From Dehalococcoidaceae bacterium (lineage in GTDB: Bacteria; Chloroflexota; Dehalococcoidia; Dehalococcoidales; CSSed11-197): a DNA stretch of 37,768 nt. A model generated the notes under the pieces. It searched no databases. It saw nothing but the letters and a program-made list of their open reading frames with translations, and had not been told where the DNA came from. A program made the position numbers and the translations under genes. The DNA lies in assembly GCA_016928015.1 (NCBI GenBank), contig JAFGLQ010000018.1, positions 1 through 37,768 of the forward strand, written 5' to 3'. Below are positions 9,940 through 20,537 of the stretch, one piece after another (positions within the stretch are counted from its first letter, which is position 1; each line of letters opens with the position of its first letter).

Positions 9940-11724
9940 ATGAGTGCAATTGAAGAAATCAAACAAAAGCTGGATATAGTTGAAATTGCCGGCCGGTATA
10001 CCCAGTTAACCAAGGCAGGCAAGAATTTCAAAGGTGTTTGCCCTTTCCACCAGGAAAAGCACGGCTCTTTTTTTGTATTCCCGGACCGCCAGAGCTGGCA
10101 TTGTTTCGGCGCCTGTTCGACCGGCGGAGACATATTTTCCCTGGTGATGAAAAAGGAAGGCATAGAGTTCGCCGAAGCTCTTAAAATGCTGGCCGTCCGT
10201 GCCGGGGTCACCTTGCCGGTGCGCGGTCGCGAAACTCTGGAAAAACAGCAGCATGCCAGGTTGTATGAAGCCAATGAAGCCGCTCGGGATTATTACTATA
10301 ACCTGTTCAACACTTCCAGGGAAGCCGAAAAGGCACGTCAATATGCCCTCAGCCGCGGGCTTAATGCTCAGTCTTTAATGGATTTTAAACTGGGTTTCAG
10401 TCCTTCCGGACGTGAAAACCTGAAGAAACATCTGCTTGAGAAGGGTTTTTCCGAAAAGGAACTGCTGGATGCCGGACTGGTTATTAAAACGGAAACCGGG
10501 TTTATAGACCGTTTCCATAACCGGCTGATGTTCCCGATTAATAACACAGCTGGAAGAACGACCGGTTTCGGTGGACGCGAGATGGATGGTTCTCAACCAA
10601 AGTACTTGAATTCTCCGGAAAGTCCGGTATTCGACAAAAGCGGGATCCTGTACGGGCTGGATCTGGCCCGTGAAGAAATACGCAGGCGCGACCAGGTTGT
10701 ACTGGTTGAAGGCTATATGGATGTAATCATTGCCAGGCAGTATGGTTTTACAAATACCGTAGCTGCCATGGGAACCGCCATTTCCGAAAAACAGATTGAT
10801 GCGATAAAAAAGCTGACCCGCAACCTGGTCCTGGCAATGGACGCCGACGAAGCCGGTGAAAAAGCCGTGTTGAGAGGTATCGAGCACGAAAACTCTCTGG
10901 GCAGCGAAATAAAAGTAGCCTTGATGTCTCCGGGGCTCGACCCTGATGCCGTAATCCGGCAATCAGCCCAGGACTGGTCAAAGGCTGTAAACGATGCCGA
11001 ACCTCTGGTAGATTTCATCATCTCTAAAGCAGCCGCGGAATGCGACCTTTCCAGTGCCGCCGGCAAGTCCCGGCTGGTAGACAGGATTCTGCCTGTCATT
11101 GCCCAGATGAACAACCTTGTGCGCCAGGCGCATTATCTTCAAAAATTGTCAAAGATGGTAAACGTCAATGAGTCAAGGCTGGAAGCCTCCCTGAAAGAGA
11201 TGAAAACCCGCAACCAAACCGGATTTCAATATGCTAAACCGGAAGTGGCGCGGACCGGGCGGCCTCTGTTATCGAACCAGCGCGAAGAGTATTGCCTGGC
11301 CCTGCTCATCCAGCACCCGCAACTGAGGCAAAAAGCTGTCGAACTTGAAACTGAATACTTCTCCAGCACTGAAAATGCATTGATTTTCTCGCTCCTGTCT
11401 GCCGGTGATGACATCGAAACGGTAAAGAACAAGCTGGATTTTGCGACCCTGGAGTATATGGAACGCCTCGGCACCCGCCCGTTAATACCCGGCGGTCTTG
11501 AACGCAAACTGGAAGAGTGCGTGCTTCTTCTCAAGGAAAACTACCTGAGAACGCTTATGCAAAACCAGGAGGCCATTTTAAGCTCCGCAGGGCTGTCTGC
11601 AACGGAGAAGGAAGCGCTGCTCGAGGAGAGCATGAAAATAGGAGACCAATTAAAAAGCGTGTTCTGGCAAAAATCAAAAAATACAGAACGCATCAAGAAG
11701 GAGAACAACGCCAGTGAGAAATGA
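9940..11724 (+). CDS. dnaG: DNA primase
   Basis: Makes the RNA primers for DNA replication and works with the DnaB helicase encoded about 11 kb downstream. The N-terminal zinc finger has Cys34 and His37 (CPFH) then Cys55 and Cys59 (HCFGAC). The last pair is spaced C-x3-C rather than the usual C-x2-C. The catalytic TOPRIM core holds VEGYMDVI (Glu near 256) and the acidic motif [10 protein letters not shown] (near 303). The C-terminal third is the variable helicase-binding region. The 594 residues are normal. The gene overlaps rpoD by 11 bp, the classic macromolecular-synthesis arrangement of primase and sigma factor. Confidence 0.96.
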   Translation: MSAIEEIKQKLDIVEIAGRYTQLTKAGKNFKGVCPFHQEKHGSFFVFPDRQSWHCFGACSTGGDIFSLVMKKEGIEFAEALKMLAVRAGVTLPVRGRETLEKQQHARLYEANEAARDYYYNLFNTSREAEKARQYALSRGLNAQSLMDFKLGFSPSGRENLKKHLLEKGFSEKELLDAGLVIKTETGFIDRFHNRLMFPINNTAGRTTGFGGREMDGSQPKYLNSPESPVFDKSGILYGLDLAREEIRRRDQVVLVEGYMDVIIARQYGFTNTVAAMGTAISEKQIDAIKKLTRNLVLAMDADEAGEKAVLRGIEHENSLGSEIKVALMSPGLDPDAVIRQSAQDWSKAVNDAEPLVDFIISKAAAECDLSSAAGKSRLVDRILPVIAQMNNLVRQAHYLQKLSKMVNVNESRLEASLKEMKTRNQTGFQYAKPEVARTGRPLLSNQREEYCLALLIQHPQLRQKAVELETEYFSSTENALIFSLLSAGDDIETVKNKLDFATLEYMERLGTRPLIPGGLERKLEECVLLLKENYLRTLMQNQEAILSSAGLSATEKEALLEESMKIGDQLKSVFWQKSKNTERIKKENNASEK

Positions 11725-13222
11725 TAAAAAGAAAAACAAAGCTAAAATCGAAGTAAAAGAAGAAGCTAAAGACACAGAGGAAGAGCTCGAAGACAGCCTC
11801 GATGAAGAACCTTCGGATGAAGACCTGCCTGCCGATGACAGCCTGGCTGAAGACGAACTCAATTCCGATGTAGAAATTGAAGAAGATCTGGAAACGGCCG
11901 AGGCTGACCTCATCCTGCCTCTGGACCAAATTGAAGAGCATGGCGTTGTTGATGATCCGGTAAGAATGTACCTGCACGAAATAGGAAGGGTAACTCTGCT
12001 CAGTGCCGATGACGAAAAAGTCCTGGCAAAAAAAATGGAAGCCGGCAAACGGATTCGCGAAATAAAAGAAAGGTATACCGACGAGTACGGTACACCGCCC
12101 ACCCCCATACAGCTGGTGCTCAATATGCTTCTTGATCTCATCAAGGCCCGGGAAACCCTCTGCCTGTTTCAGGAAGAGCTTGGCCTGGAAAAATGCAAGT
12201 ATTTCAAACAGGCCATCACCAATCCGGATATACAGCACAACCTTATCGATGAAATCGACCAGAAATTTACCCAGTCTATCGCCGCAAAAACCGGCAAGAC
12301 CCCGGCAGAGGTCGAGAGTGAGCTCATCAATATTTCTCTGAATATCAGACTCCTTCCACCGGAAGTACTCGCGGCAATACCGGAGGAAACCACTCTGGAC
12401 GAAATAGATCAACTGGCTCGCCAGCAGTCGTTTATAGATTCAGTGGAGGTTAACGAACAGCAACTGAAACAATATTTGAAAAACATCAAAATGGAAGCCG
12501 AAAAAGCAGAGAAGCACCTGACAGAAGCCAACCTCAGGCTGGTTGTCAGCGTCGCTAAAAAACACATCGGCCGGGGTATGCCCCTGCTGGATCTGCTGCA
12601 GGAAGGTAATATTGGCTTAATCCGCGCAGTCGAGAAATTCGATTATCACCGCGGTTTCAAATTCTCAACGTATGCAACCTGGTGGATACGCCAAGCAATA
12701 ACCCGGGCTATCGCCGATCAGGCACGAACTATCCGTATCCCGGTCCATATGGTAGAAACCATCCACAAACTGCTCTCGGTAAGCCGTCAGCTTTCCCAGG
12801 AATACGGCCGCGAGCCGACCCCCAAGGAAATCGGCGCTGAAATGGACCTGCCCCCGGACAAGGTGAGGGAAATTATCAAGGTATCCCAGTTGCCGGTTTC
12901 CCTTGAAGCCCCAATCGGCGAGGAAGAGGACAGCCACCTGGGAGATTTTATAGAGGACCAGAACATAGTTCCGCCTCCGGACGCGGCATCCCGCCAGTTG
13001 CTCAAGGAGCAGATAGGCGAGGTACTTTCCAGCCTTACCCATCGTGAAAGAAGGGTATTACAACTGCGTTTCGGACTTGAAGACGGCCGGGCAAGGACCC
13101 TTGAGGAAGTTGGCAAGGAATTTAACGTTACCCGTGAACGCATCCGGCAAATCGAAGCTAAAGCTCTGCGTAAATTGCGCCATCCTTCCCGCAGTCGCAA
13201 ATTAAAGGATTACCTTGAATAG
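11714..13222 (+). CDS. rpoD: Primary RNA polymerase sigma-70 factor
   Basis: Housekeeping sigma factor that recognises -10 and -35 promoter elements. The start is GTG at 11714, with AAGGAG about 10 nt upstream inside dnaG. The first 75 residues are very acidic and lysine-rich at the extreme N-terminus, replacing a conventional region 1.1. Region 1.2 is [12 protein letters not shown] (80-91). Region 2 includes [16 protein letters not shown] and [17 protein letters not shown], the core-binding and -10-reading parts. Region 4 includes [15 protein letters not shown] and [19 protein letters not shown], the -35 helix-turn-helix. The 502 residues and intact regions make this sigma-A. The consensus promoters found in the window agree with it. 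Confidence 0.96.
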   Translation: MRNDKKKNKAKIEVKEEAKDTEEELEDSLDEEPSDEDLPADDSLAEDELNSDVEIEEDLETAEADLILPLDQIEEHGVVDDPVRMYLHEIGRVTLLSADDEKVLAKKMEAGKRIREIKERYTDEYGTPPTPIQLVLNMLLDLIKARETLCLFQEELGLEKCKYFKQAITNPDIQHNLIDEIDQKFTQSIAAKTGKTPAEVESELINISLNIRLLPPEVLAAIPEETTLDEIDQLARQQSFIDSVEVNEQQLKQYLKNIKMEAEKAEKHLTEANLRLVVSVAKKHIGRGMPLLDLLQEGNIGLIRAVEKFDYHRGFKFSTYATWWIRQAITRAIADQARTIRIPVHMVETIHKLLSVSRQLSQEYGREPTPKEIGAEMDLPPDKVREIIKVSQLPVSLEAPIGEEEDSHLGDFIEDQNIVPPPDAASRQLLKEQIGEVLSSLTHRERRVLQLRFGLEDGRARTLEEVGKEFNVTRERIRQIEAKALRKLRHPSRSRKLKDYLE

Positions 13223-13228
13223 ACAACC

Positions 13229-15799
13229 ATGATTCCTTCAAGGCTCAAACTGCGCAATTTCATGCCGTACAGGGGGGACTTCCCGGCTTTTTCCTTCAGC
13301 GGTATTCATACTGCCTGTATCTCCGGTGATAATGGAGCCGGCAAGTCATCAATCATCGATGCCATCACCTGGGCTTTATGGGGAAAAACCCGCGCCAGCA
13401 GCGATGATGAGTTGATATCTATCGGGACGGAAGAAACCGCTGTAGAATTCGATTTTATGGCCTCCGGCAGTACATACCGGGTGATACGTAAACGCACCAG
13501 GGCTAAAAAAATAACCTCCAGCGGCCAATCCAGCCTGGACCTTTTATTATCCACACAGGAAGGTTTTAAACCTCTGACCGCCGATACCATATCCAAAACC
13601 CAGGCAGAAATAAATCGCCTGCTTCATATGGACTACGACACTTTCGTAAACAGCGCTTACCTGCGCCAGGGGCATGCTGACGAATTCAGCCGACAGACTC
13701 CATCCAGGCGAAAGGATGTTCTCGCCAGTATTCTGAAACTGGACATTTATGACACCCTGGCTGAATCAGCCAGACAGAAAACCAGGGAGAAACAGATCGA
13801 AGGCCAGGCCCTGGAGCACGCCATCAAAGAAATCAGGGTTGAACTGGAAAATAAGGACCTTCTGACCCGGGAGTGCGAAAAGGCGGGCATTGAGATGGAC
13901 GCCGCCGAAAAAGAATTCGTTCAGGCTCAATCGCAGCATGAACGCCTTAACCGGCTTGTACAGACTATGGAAAACCAGCAGGACCAGCTGGAACGGGCAA
14001 AATCAACTGTTCAAGAACTCCAGGCTCAGATTGCAAGCTGGCAGAAACAGGCCGAACAGAGCCGGATAAAAATTGCCGGGTATGAGAACATTCTGGCTGA
14101 AGGCCAGGCAATTGAAGACGGATTTTCCCGGTATCTTCAGGCAAAAGACACCTTTGATGAGATGAGCCGCCGGCTCAGGCTGCTCAATCAGACCAGCGAA
14201 CAAAAAAACAGGCTGGAAAAAATTATAGAATCCGAGCGAAATAAGCTGCTCAATCAACAGTCGGTTGCCTCTAAAACCCTCAATGAGCTTGAAAACAAGG
14301 CAAGCCTGGGAGAGAAACTGAAAAATAATATTGTTAACCAGCAAGCTGCCAGCCGGAAACTCAGCGAGCGGGAAATAAGCCTGCAACAGGCTGAAGAAAA
14401 AACCAGAAACATCCAAGAGCAGATACAAAACCTTGAATACCAGGATTTTCAGTCCAACCAGCGCGTCCATGAAATCGACAGCCGGCTGGAATTGATTTCA
14501 AGGGAACCTGAAACTAACTGCCCTTTATGCGAAAAACCGCTGGAAGAAAATGAGCGCCTTCTAATCCTTAAAAAATACAGTCAGGAAAAAACAGCTCTCA
14601 CCCGGTCTTTAGAGGCAAATGCATACAAAATAGCCGAGTTGCGCAAGACGCTCGAGCAAGACAGGCAAAGCCTGCTGGCAGCCAGAAAAATTTTGCGGCT
14701 GGACCTTGAAAAACACAACAATGATACGGCAATTCTTAACCACCGGATTAATGAGTGCGAACAAGCCGGCAAACAGGTTGAAGCCCAAAAGGCTGAGCTG
14801 GAAAGTATTGAAAAAAGGCTGGAAGAAAAAAGTTACGCCCAACGGGAACAGGCAGAACTCGCCAATATCTATCAGCAGCTTCAAAGCCTTGAATACAACG
14901 AGCAAGCTTACAACCAGTCAAGAGCTGATTTGGACCGTTTTGAATATTTCAAGGAACAGAAATTAAAGCTTTCCGAAGCCTCAACCCAAATCCAGTCTGA
15001 AAGAGAAACTGCGGAGGCTGCTATCGAAGCAATCGATAAGCTCACATTGCGCCAGCAGGCTGACCAGGAAATAATAGTACAGCTAACCGGCAAGGTTGCA
15101 GATTTGCCCTCGGTGAAAAAAGAACTCGTGCAGGCTGAAGAAAATCGTAAGACAGCCGATAACCGGCTAAAGGCCGCCAGAGAGACAGTATACCGTTTGC
15201 AAGCCAGGCTGGAAAGCCTTAAGGACCAGGAAAGTAAATTAAAAAAGAAAGAAGCCGACCTGAAAAAAACCGCTCTTGAAGAAGCAACCTATAAAACTTT
15301 GACACAAGCCTTCGGCAAGAAAGGTATTCAGGGAATGCTTATCGAAATGGCTATTCCTGAAATAGAAAACGAAGCCAACCGCATACTGGGAAAAATGACC
15401 GACAACCGGATGGCCCTTAAAATAGAATCCCAGAAATTGAAAAAAACCGGTGAAAAGGCTGAAACCCTGGAAATCAACATATCAGATGAAGTCGGCACGC
15501 GAAATTATGAGATGTACAGCGGTGGTGAGGCTTTCCGCATCGATTTTGCCCTTAGAATCGCACTAGCCAAACTGCTGGCTAACCGCAGCGGCGCTCCCCT
15601 ACCTACCCTCATAATTGATGAGGGTTTCGGAACTCAAGATGATATCGGGCTGGAAAAAGTTAAGGAGGCTATCAACTCGATTCAGAATGACTTTGAAATT
15701 ATACTGGTGATTACCCACATAGATGAACTTAAAAACGCCTTCAACAGCCGCATCGAGGTAACCAAAACACCTGAGGGCTCTGTAGTCGATATCATTTAA
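13229..15799 (+). CDS. sbcC: SbcC/Rad50-like SMC-family ATPase
   Basis: ATPase half of an SbcCD/Mre11-Rad50-type nuclease that handles DNA ends and hairpins. The 856 residues show a Walker A GDNGAGKSS (33-41), two long coiled-coil arms (about 170-420 and 445-690) joined by a CPLC zinc hook (Cys431 and Cys434), then the signature YSGGEAFRI and Walker B LIIDEGFGTQD in the C-terminal lobe. It is shorter than E. coli SbcC (about 1050), mainly in the arms. It starts 6 bp after rpoD with no strong Shine-Dalgarno. No SbcD nuclease gene is in the window. The end overlaps the convergent HD-domain gene by 4 bp. Confidence 0.85.
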   Translation: MIPSRLKLRNFMPYRGDFPAFSFSGIHTACISGDNGAGKSSIIDAITWALWGKTRASSDDELISIGTEETAVEFDFMASGSTYRVIRKRTRAKKITSSGQSSLDLLLSTQEGFKPLTADTISKTQAEINRLLHMDYDTFVNSAYLRQGHADEFSRQTPSRRKDVLASILKLDIYDTLAESARQKTREKQIEGQALEHAIKEIRVELENKDLLTRECEKAGIEMDAAEKEFVQAQSQHERLNRLVQTMENQQDQLERAKSTVQELQAQIASWQKQAEQSRIKIAGYENILAEGQAIEDGFSRYLQAKDTFDEMSRRLRLLNQTSEQKNRLEKIIESERNKLLNQQSVASKTLNELENKASLGEKLKNNIVNQQAASRKLSEREISLQQAEEKTRNIQEQIQNLEYQDFQSNQRVHEIDSRLELISREPETNCPLCEKPLEENERLLILKKYSQEKTALTRSLEANAYKIAELRKTLEQDRQSLLAARKILRLDLEKHNNDTAILNHRINECEQAGKQVEAQKAELESIEKRLEEKSYAQREQAELANIYQQLQSLEYNEQAYNQSRADLDRFEYFKEQKLKLSEASTQIQSERETAEAAIEAIDKLTLRQQADQEIIVQLTGKVADLPSVKKELVQAEENRKTADNRLKAARETVYRLQARLESLKDQESKLKKKEADLKKTALEEATYKTLTQAFGKKGIQGMLIEMAIPEIENEANRILGKMTDNRMALKIESQKLKKTGEKAETLEINISDEVGTRNYEMYSGGEAFRIDFALRIALAKLLANRSGAPLPTLIIDEGFGTQDDIGLEKVKEAINSIQNDFEIILVITHIDELKNAFNSRIEVTKTPEGSVVDII

Positions 15800-16347
15800 A
15801 GCCCCAGATCGGCCGCAATCTCTTTCATGGCATCGAGTCCCAGCTCGATAAACTGGTCCAGCTCAAGACCCAGGTTGGCGCACGTTTCTATCTGTTTCCG
15901 GTTGACTCCCGCTGCGAAACCTTTCTCCTTGTATTTCTTCTTGATAGATTTGAATTCCACGCTGGCCAGCTTCTTATCCGGCCGGACTAGCGCTGTGGTA
16001 GTAATCAGACCGGTCAGAGCATCGGCACAATATAAAGCCATGTCGAGTTGCGTCGCGGCAACTATGCCATGAGCTTCATTGTGGCGTAGTATGGCATCGG
16101 CAACCTCTTCCTCGACGCCCATTTCCCGAACCAGATCGGCACCCAACCTTGAATGGACATGCATGTCGCCGTTGCAGAGCTCCATATCGATGTCATGCAA
16201 CAGTCCGGTTATGCCCCACAATTCCACGTCCTTACCCAGGTTCCGGGCCAGCGAGCGCATTATGGCTTCGGTTGCCAGCATGTGCTTGATGAGGTTCCGG
16301 TTCTTTATCTTAGCTTCAACTGCCGCCAGAGCTTCCTGCCTTTCCAA
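15796..16347 (-). CDS. HD-domain phosphohydrolase-like protein
   Basis: 183-residue HD-superfamily protein. The order H-HD-H-D is visible: LIKHMLATEAIMR, then GLLHDIDME, then MHVHSRLGADL and LRHNEAHG, and a later Asp in YCADALTGL. This resembles small HDIG-type predicted hydrolases of unknown substrate. The start is placed at the TTG at 16347 because AGGAGG (16360-16355) lies exactly 7 nt upstream. The longer frame back to 16407 would overlap uvrA and has no such site. It follows uvrA by 22 bp, so it is probably its operon partner. Its stop overlaps that of sbcC tail to tail. The link to repair is only by neighbourhood. Confidence 0.75.
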   Translation of the reverse strand: MERQEALAAVEAKIKNRNLIKHMLATEAIMRSLARNLGKDVELWGITGLLHDIDMELCNGDMHVHSRLGADLVREMGVEEEVADAILRHNEAHGIVAATQLDMALYCADALTGLITTTALVRPDKKLASVEFKSIKKKYKEKGFAAGVNRKQIETCANLGLELDQFIELGLDAMKEIAADLGL

Positions 16348-16369
16348 TTTGCAACCTCCTGAAACCTTG

Positions 16370-19225
16370 CTATAAATTAACGGATGCCGGTGTTGCCCTA
16401 TTTCCAAGAACCCCGTTCAGATAACTGCCGGTTAACGAGGATGAATGCCGGGCTATTTCTTCAGGGGTACCGCAGGCCACTATCTCGCCCCCGCGGTCCC
16501 CGGCGCCAGGCCCAAGGTCAATAATCCAGTCAGCGTTTTTCATAACATCCAGATGATGCTCTATTATCAGAACGGTGTTGCCGGTGCCGGCCAGCCTCTG
16601 CAGAACCTTGAGTAATGCCGCAATATCCTCAAAAGCCAGGCCGGTCGTCGGCTCATCAAGGATGTAGAGAGTGCGACCGGTAGCTCGCCGTGACAGCTCG
16701 GTAGCGAGTTTCACCCTTTGGGCTTCGCCACCCGACAGGGTTGGAGCAGGCTGACCCAGGCGTATGTAGCCCAGGCCCACATCATTGAGAGTCGAAAGTT
16801 TATTTTTTACTTTTGGAAAATTCTCAAAAAATTTCAATGCTTCCGCAACCGTCATATCCAGTACTTCGGCAATGTTTTTACCCTTGAATTTTACCCCCAG
16901 TACCTCCCGCGTATAGCGTTTACCGCGGCACACCTCGCACGGAACGGTAACATCGGGCAGAAACTGCATTTCGATACGGGTGTAACCGTCACCACTGCAG
17001 GCCTCACAGCGCCCGCCTTTGACATTGAAAGAAAACCTGCCCGGCCCATAGCCGCGGACTTTTGCTTCGGGTGAAGCCGCGAACAATTCGCGTACAGGGG
17101 TAAAAGTGCCCGTATAGGTTGCCGGGTTGGAACGTGGTGTCCTGCCAATGGGAGACTGGTCAATATTGATTATTTTATCAATGAACTCAACACCGTCGAT
17201 GCTGTCGCAACGGCCGGGCTTTTCCCTGGAGCGGTTCAGCTTCTGGGCCAGCTTCTTGTAGAGTACTTCATTTATCAGGGTGCTTTTACCCGAGCCGGAA
17301 ACACCGGTTACGCATACCAGGCAACCCAGTGGAATATCGACATCGATACTTTTAAGGTTGTTTTCTCTGGCTCCCCTTATTCTCAACTGCTCACCGTTAC
17401 CCGGCCTTCGGTGTTCCGGCAAGGGTATAATCCGCCGGCCGCTGAGGTATTTGCCTGTGAGCGAATCCGGACATTCCATTATGTGTTCGAGAGTACCAAA
17501 TGCCACCATTTTGCCGCCGTGCTCTCCAGCTCCCGGCCCCATATCGATAATGTAATCGGCAGAGCGCATCATGGCTTCATCATGCTCCACCACCAGTACC
17601 GTGTTTCCCAGTTCACGTAATCGCTCAAGTGTTCCTATCAAGCGTGAATCATCAGCCGGGTGAAGGCCGACGGTAGGTTCATCACAAACATACAAAACGC
17701 CCATCAGCCCGCTGCCTATCTGGGTCGCCAGGCGTATACGCTGAGCTTCACCGCCTGAAAGGGTGGAAGAAACCCGGTCAAGGCTGAGATAATCAAGCCC
17801 GACATTTTCCAGGAAACTTAAACGGGCCTCGATTTCCTTGAATATTTCAGCAGCGATGGTTTGTTCTCTTGTGGAAAGAGGGGTATCCGCAGATTTGAGC
17901 ATACGCACCCACTCAAGCACCTCGCTCACCGACATAGCCGCAACCTCTGTAATATTTTTGCGCTGGATTTGTATAGCCAGGGCTTCGGGTTTCAGGCGTT
18001 TGCCGCCGCAATCAGGACAGGGGAGGCTCACCATATAGCGTTCCACGTACTGGCGCGATTGCTCGGATTCGGTATCGCGGTACAGCCGCATCATGCGGGG
18101 TATTACCCCTTCGAAACCATTGTAATATTCCCTGACTCTGCCGAACTGGTTACGATATCGCTGGGGTTCCCCTCCTTCTCCGTACAATATGAGGTCAAGC
18201 TGTTGTTCGTTGAGCTTACTGAGCGGTTCACGAGTTGAAAAACCATAACGCCTTGCCATGTCGGATATCTGGGAAAAATACCATGTCTGAAACTGATAGG
18301 GTTGGATCGCTCCTTCTGTCAGCGAAAGATTCCTGTCCGGAATGACCATCTCGGGGTCAATTTCCTGGCGGACCCCCAGCCCGGTGCAGGCGGCACAGGC
18401 TCCATGCGGGCTGTTGAAGCTGAACGTGCGCGGTTCGATTTCTCCCAGGCTTGTACCGCACTGTGCACAACTGTAGTGTTCGGAAAAAAGCAGTTCTTCT
18501 CCATCTATTATAGATACCAGCACAACACCACCACCCAGTTTTAAAGCCGTCTCGACCGAACTTGTCATACGGCTGAGGCTGTACTCCCTGCCGATTATCA
18601 ACCGGTCAATAATCACTTCGATGTTATGCTTTTTGTTTTTATCCGGTTTAATTTCTTCGGAGAGGTCTGTTACCACTCCATCTACTCTCACCCTGGCATA
18701 ACCCGAACGGCGCAGGTCGTCGAAAAGCTGCTGGTATTCCCCTTTACGGCCCTTTATCAAAGGCGCCATTATCTGAATTCGGCTCCCTTCCGCCAGAGAG
18801 TTTATGGAATCGGCAATCTGCTCCACCGTCTGGGCAGCAATCTCCCTACCGCACTGGGGGCAATAAGGCCGGCCAGCGCGGGCAAAAAGAAGGCGCAGAT
18901 AATCATAAATTTCCGTTACGGTACCTACCGTGGAGCGGGGGTTATGACTAACGCCTTTCTGGTCGATGGATATCGCCGGACTCAATCCCTCGATATAATC
19001 CACGTCCGGTTTTTCCATGCGCCCAAGGAACTGACGGGCATAAGATGACAACGATTCCATATAGCGCCGCTGTCCTTCGGCATAGATGGTATCGAAAGCC
19101 AGCGAGCTTTTGCCCGAACCTGAAACTCCGGTTATTACCACCAGTTTATCTCTGGGTATGGTAACATCAATGTTTTTTAAATTATGTTCCCGAGCACCTT
19201 TCACAACTATATATTGCTGGGTCAA
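16370..19225 (-). CDS. uvrA: UvrABC excinuclease subunit A
   Basis: Damage-recognition ATPase of nucleotide excision repair; it loads UvrB at lesions. The 951 residues have two ABC modules. The first has Walker [10 protein letters not shown] (33-41) and signature [12 protein letters not shown]; the second has GVSGSGKST and [12 protein letters not shown]. Zinc-binding cysteine clusters are present (CPQCGRE near 122, CAQCG...CAACTG near 255-285, CEACSGDGY...CEVCRGKRY near 740-765). The start is TTG at 19225 with AAGGAG exactly 7 nt upstream. The HD-domain gene follows on the same strand. A weak TAAAAT (19254-19249) is the only promoter candidate seen. Confidence 0.97.
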   Translation of the reverse strand: MTQQYIVVKGAREHNLKNIDVTIPRDKLVVITGVSGSGKSSLAFDTIYAEGQRRYMESLSSYARQFLGRMEKPDVDYIEGLSPAISIDQKGVSHNPRSTVGTVTEIYDYLRLLFARAGRPYCPQCGREIAAQTVEQIADSINSLAEGSRIQIMAPLIKGRKGEYQQLFDDLRRSGYARVRVDGVVTDLSEEIKPDKNKKHNIEVIIDRLIIGREYSLSRMTSSVETALKLGGGVVLVSIIDGEELLFSEHYSCAQCGTSLGEIEPRTFSFNSPHGACAACTGLGVRQEIDPEMVIPDRNLSLTEGAIQPYQFQTWYFSQISDMARRYGFSTREPLSKLNEQQLDLILYGEGGEPQRYRNQFGRVREYYNGFEGVIPRMMRLYRDTESEQSRQYVERYMVSLPCPDCGGKRLKPEALAIQIQRKNITEVAAMSVSEVLEWVRMLKSADTPLSTREQTIAAEIFKEIEARLSFLENVGLDYLSLDRVSSTLSGGEAQRIRLATQIGSGLMGVLYVCDEPTVGLHPADDSRLIGTLERLRELGNTVLVVEHDEAMMRSADYIIDMGPGAGEHGGKMVAFGTLEHIMECPDSLTGKYLSGRRIIPLPEHRRPGNGEQLRIRGARENNLKSIDVDIPLGCLVCVTGVSGSGKSTLINEVLYKKLAQKLNRSREKPGRCDSIDGVEFIDKIINIDQSPIGRTPRSNPATYTGTFTPVRELFAASPEAKVRGYGPGRFSFNVKGGRCEACSGDGYTRIEMQFLPDVTVPCEVCRGKRYTREVLGVKFKGKNIAEVLDMTVAEALKFFENFPKVKNKLSTLNDVGLGYIRLGQPAPTLSGGEAQRVKLATELSRRATGRTLYILDEPTTGLAFEDIAALLKVLQRLAGTGNTVLIIEHHLDVMKNADWIIDLGPGAGDRGGEIVACGTPEEIARHSSSLTGSYLNGVLGNRATPASVNL

Positions 19226-19341
19226 TTGTCAACTCCTTATACAGTTTTATTTTACCCCAGCCTTTGAGTATGCACAAACTGTGGCAAGCGTTTGGGCTGC
19301 GGGCAGAGTTGCAGCGTGTAGCTATAAACCGGTTGTTGGGT

Positions 19342-19347
19342 TATAAT
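19342..19347 (+). promoter_or_regulatory. Candidate -10 box before the M20 amidohydrolase
   Basis: A perfect TATAAT sits 14 nt before the ATG at 19362. No convincing -35 is found at 16-18 nt. The short leader would carry no clear Shine-Dalgarno. Confidence 0.35.
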
Positions 19348-19361
19348 GGCTCCATAAGAAA

Positions 19362-20531
19362 ATGAACAGGACCGACAACCTGAAAAACCAGGTCGCAGAC
19401 ACGCTGAAGCAGCACAAAACGCACCTCAAGCGCCTTTGTCTTAAGATTCATGCCAGCCCTGAAACCGGGCTCGAGGAATACAAAGCGTCCGGATGGTTGC
19501 GGGAGTATTTCGAAAACAACGGCTTTGAAATTAATGCCGGGGTTGGCGATTTGCCTACCGCCTTTACCGCCTGCTATGGCAACGGCAAGCCCCGCATAGG
19601 GCTGTTGGCGGAGTACGATGCTTTGCCACAGTTGGGCCATGCCTGTGGCCATAATATTATCGCCGCCGCTTCAGCCGGGGCTGCCATTGCAGTTAAACCG
19701 GCGATAGATGCACTCGGCGGCACCATTGTGGTCATCGGGTCCCCTTCGGAAGAAATCCACAGCGGCAAGGAGTTGCTTATCCGGCGGGGAGTTATCGAGG
19801 GGTTGGATGCGGCTATGATGGTCCACCCCGGCAATGAAAACATTACCCGCATACAAACACTGGCCTGTATTACTCTTGAAGTCGAATTCAAGGGCCGCCA
19901 GGCTCACGCTTCCGCTAACCCTGAAGAAGGCGTCAACGCGCTGGAAGCAATGCTGCTCAGTTTTAACGCCATAAACTCCCTGAGGCAGCATATACCGGAC
20001 TCCGCCCGGGTGCACGGTATTATTACCGACGGCGGACAGGCAGCCAATATAGTACCGGCTCGCTCGGCAGCCATGTTCATGGTGAGAGCAACAAACACCG
20101 GCTACCTGGAGGAGCTGAAAAGCAAGGTTATCAACTGTTTCAAGGGCGCTGCCGCGGCAACCGGCACCAAGCTGAAATACCATTGGGCAGATGTATATTG
20201 CCAGCCTATGAAATCCAATGCCTGCCTGGCGGCAGCCTTTAACCGGAATATGGCTGTAACAGGACGGCAAATGGAAACCGGGAACCGGGATTTTGCCTCT
20301 ACCGACATGGGCAATATAAGCCAGATAGTCCCGTCGATTCATCCCATAATCGCCATTGCCCCACGGGGAACCCCTCTTCACTCTACAGGTTTTCTTAAAG
20401 CGGCCGCTTCCGGTGAGGCTATTAAAGCCGTGGAAGACGCAGCCCTGGCCATGGCGCTCACAATTACCGACATCCTGAGCGATGCTGAACTGCTTGAAAG
20501 CATCCAGGATGAGTTTAACCATTCGAGGTAG
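19362..20531 (+). CDS. M20-family amidohydrolase (AbgB/aminoacylase-1-like-2 type)
   Basis: 389-residue zinc-dependent amidohydrolase predicted to hydrolyse N-acyl or aminobenzoyl-glutamate-like amides in the cytoplasm. Metal-site motifs: GHACGHN with Cys95 and His97, the Glu-Glu pair in SPSEEIHSGKE (near 126), MMVHPGN (near 151) and a late His in GTPLHSTGF. The lid/dimerisation domain is VEFKGRQAHASANPEEG onward. These fit the M20D branch rather than DapE or ArgE. The substrate cannot be assigned. It is followed after 6 bp by the activase gene, suggesting one transcript. Confidence 0.82.
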   Translation: MNRTDNLKNQVADTLKQHKTHLKRLCLKIHASPETGLEEYKASGWLREYFENNGFEINAGVGDLPTAFTACYGNGKPRIGLLAEYDALPQLGHACGHNIIAAASAGAAIAVKPAIDALGGTIVVIGSPSEEIHSGKELLIRRGVIEGLDAAMMVHPGNENITRIQTLACITLEVEFKGRQAHASANPEEGVNALEAMLLSFNAINSLRQHIPDSARVHGIITDGGQAANIVPARSAAMFMVRATNTGYLEELKSKVINCFKGAAAATGTKLKYHWADVYCQPMKSNACLAAAFNRNMAVTGRQMETGNRDFASTDMGNISQIVPSIHPIIAIAPRGTPLHSTGFLKAAASGEAIKAVEDAALAMALTITDILSDAELLESIQDEFNHSR

Positions 20532-20537
20532 TTCGAC

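Noticed and set aside
19671-20522. A 283-codon frame antisense to the M20 amidohydrolase
   Set aside because: The plus-strand protein has all M20 metal motifs; the antisense product has no recognisable domain or ribosome site.
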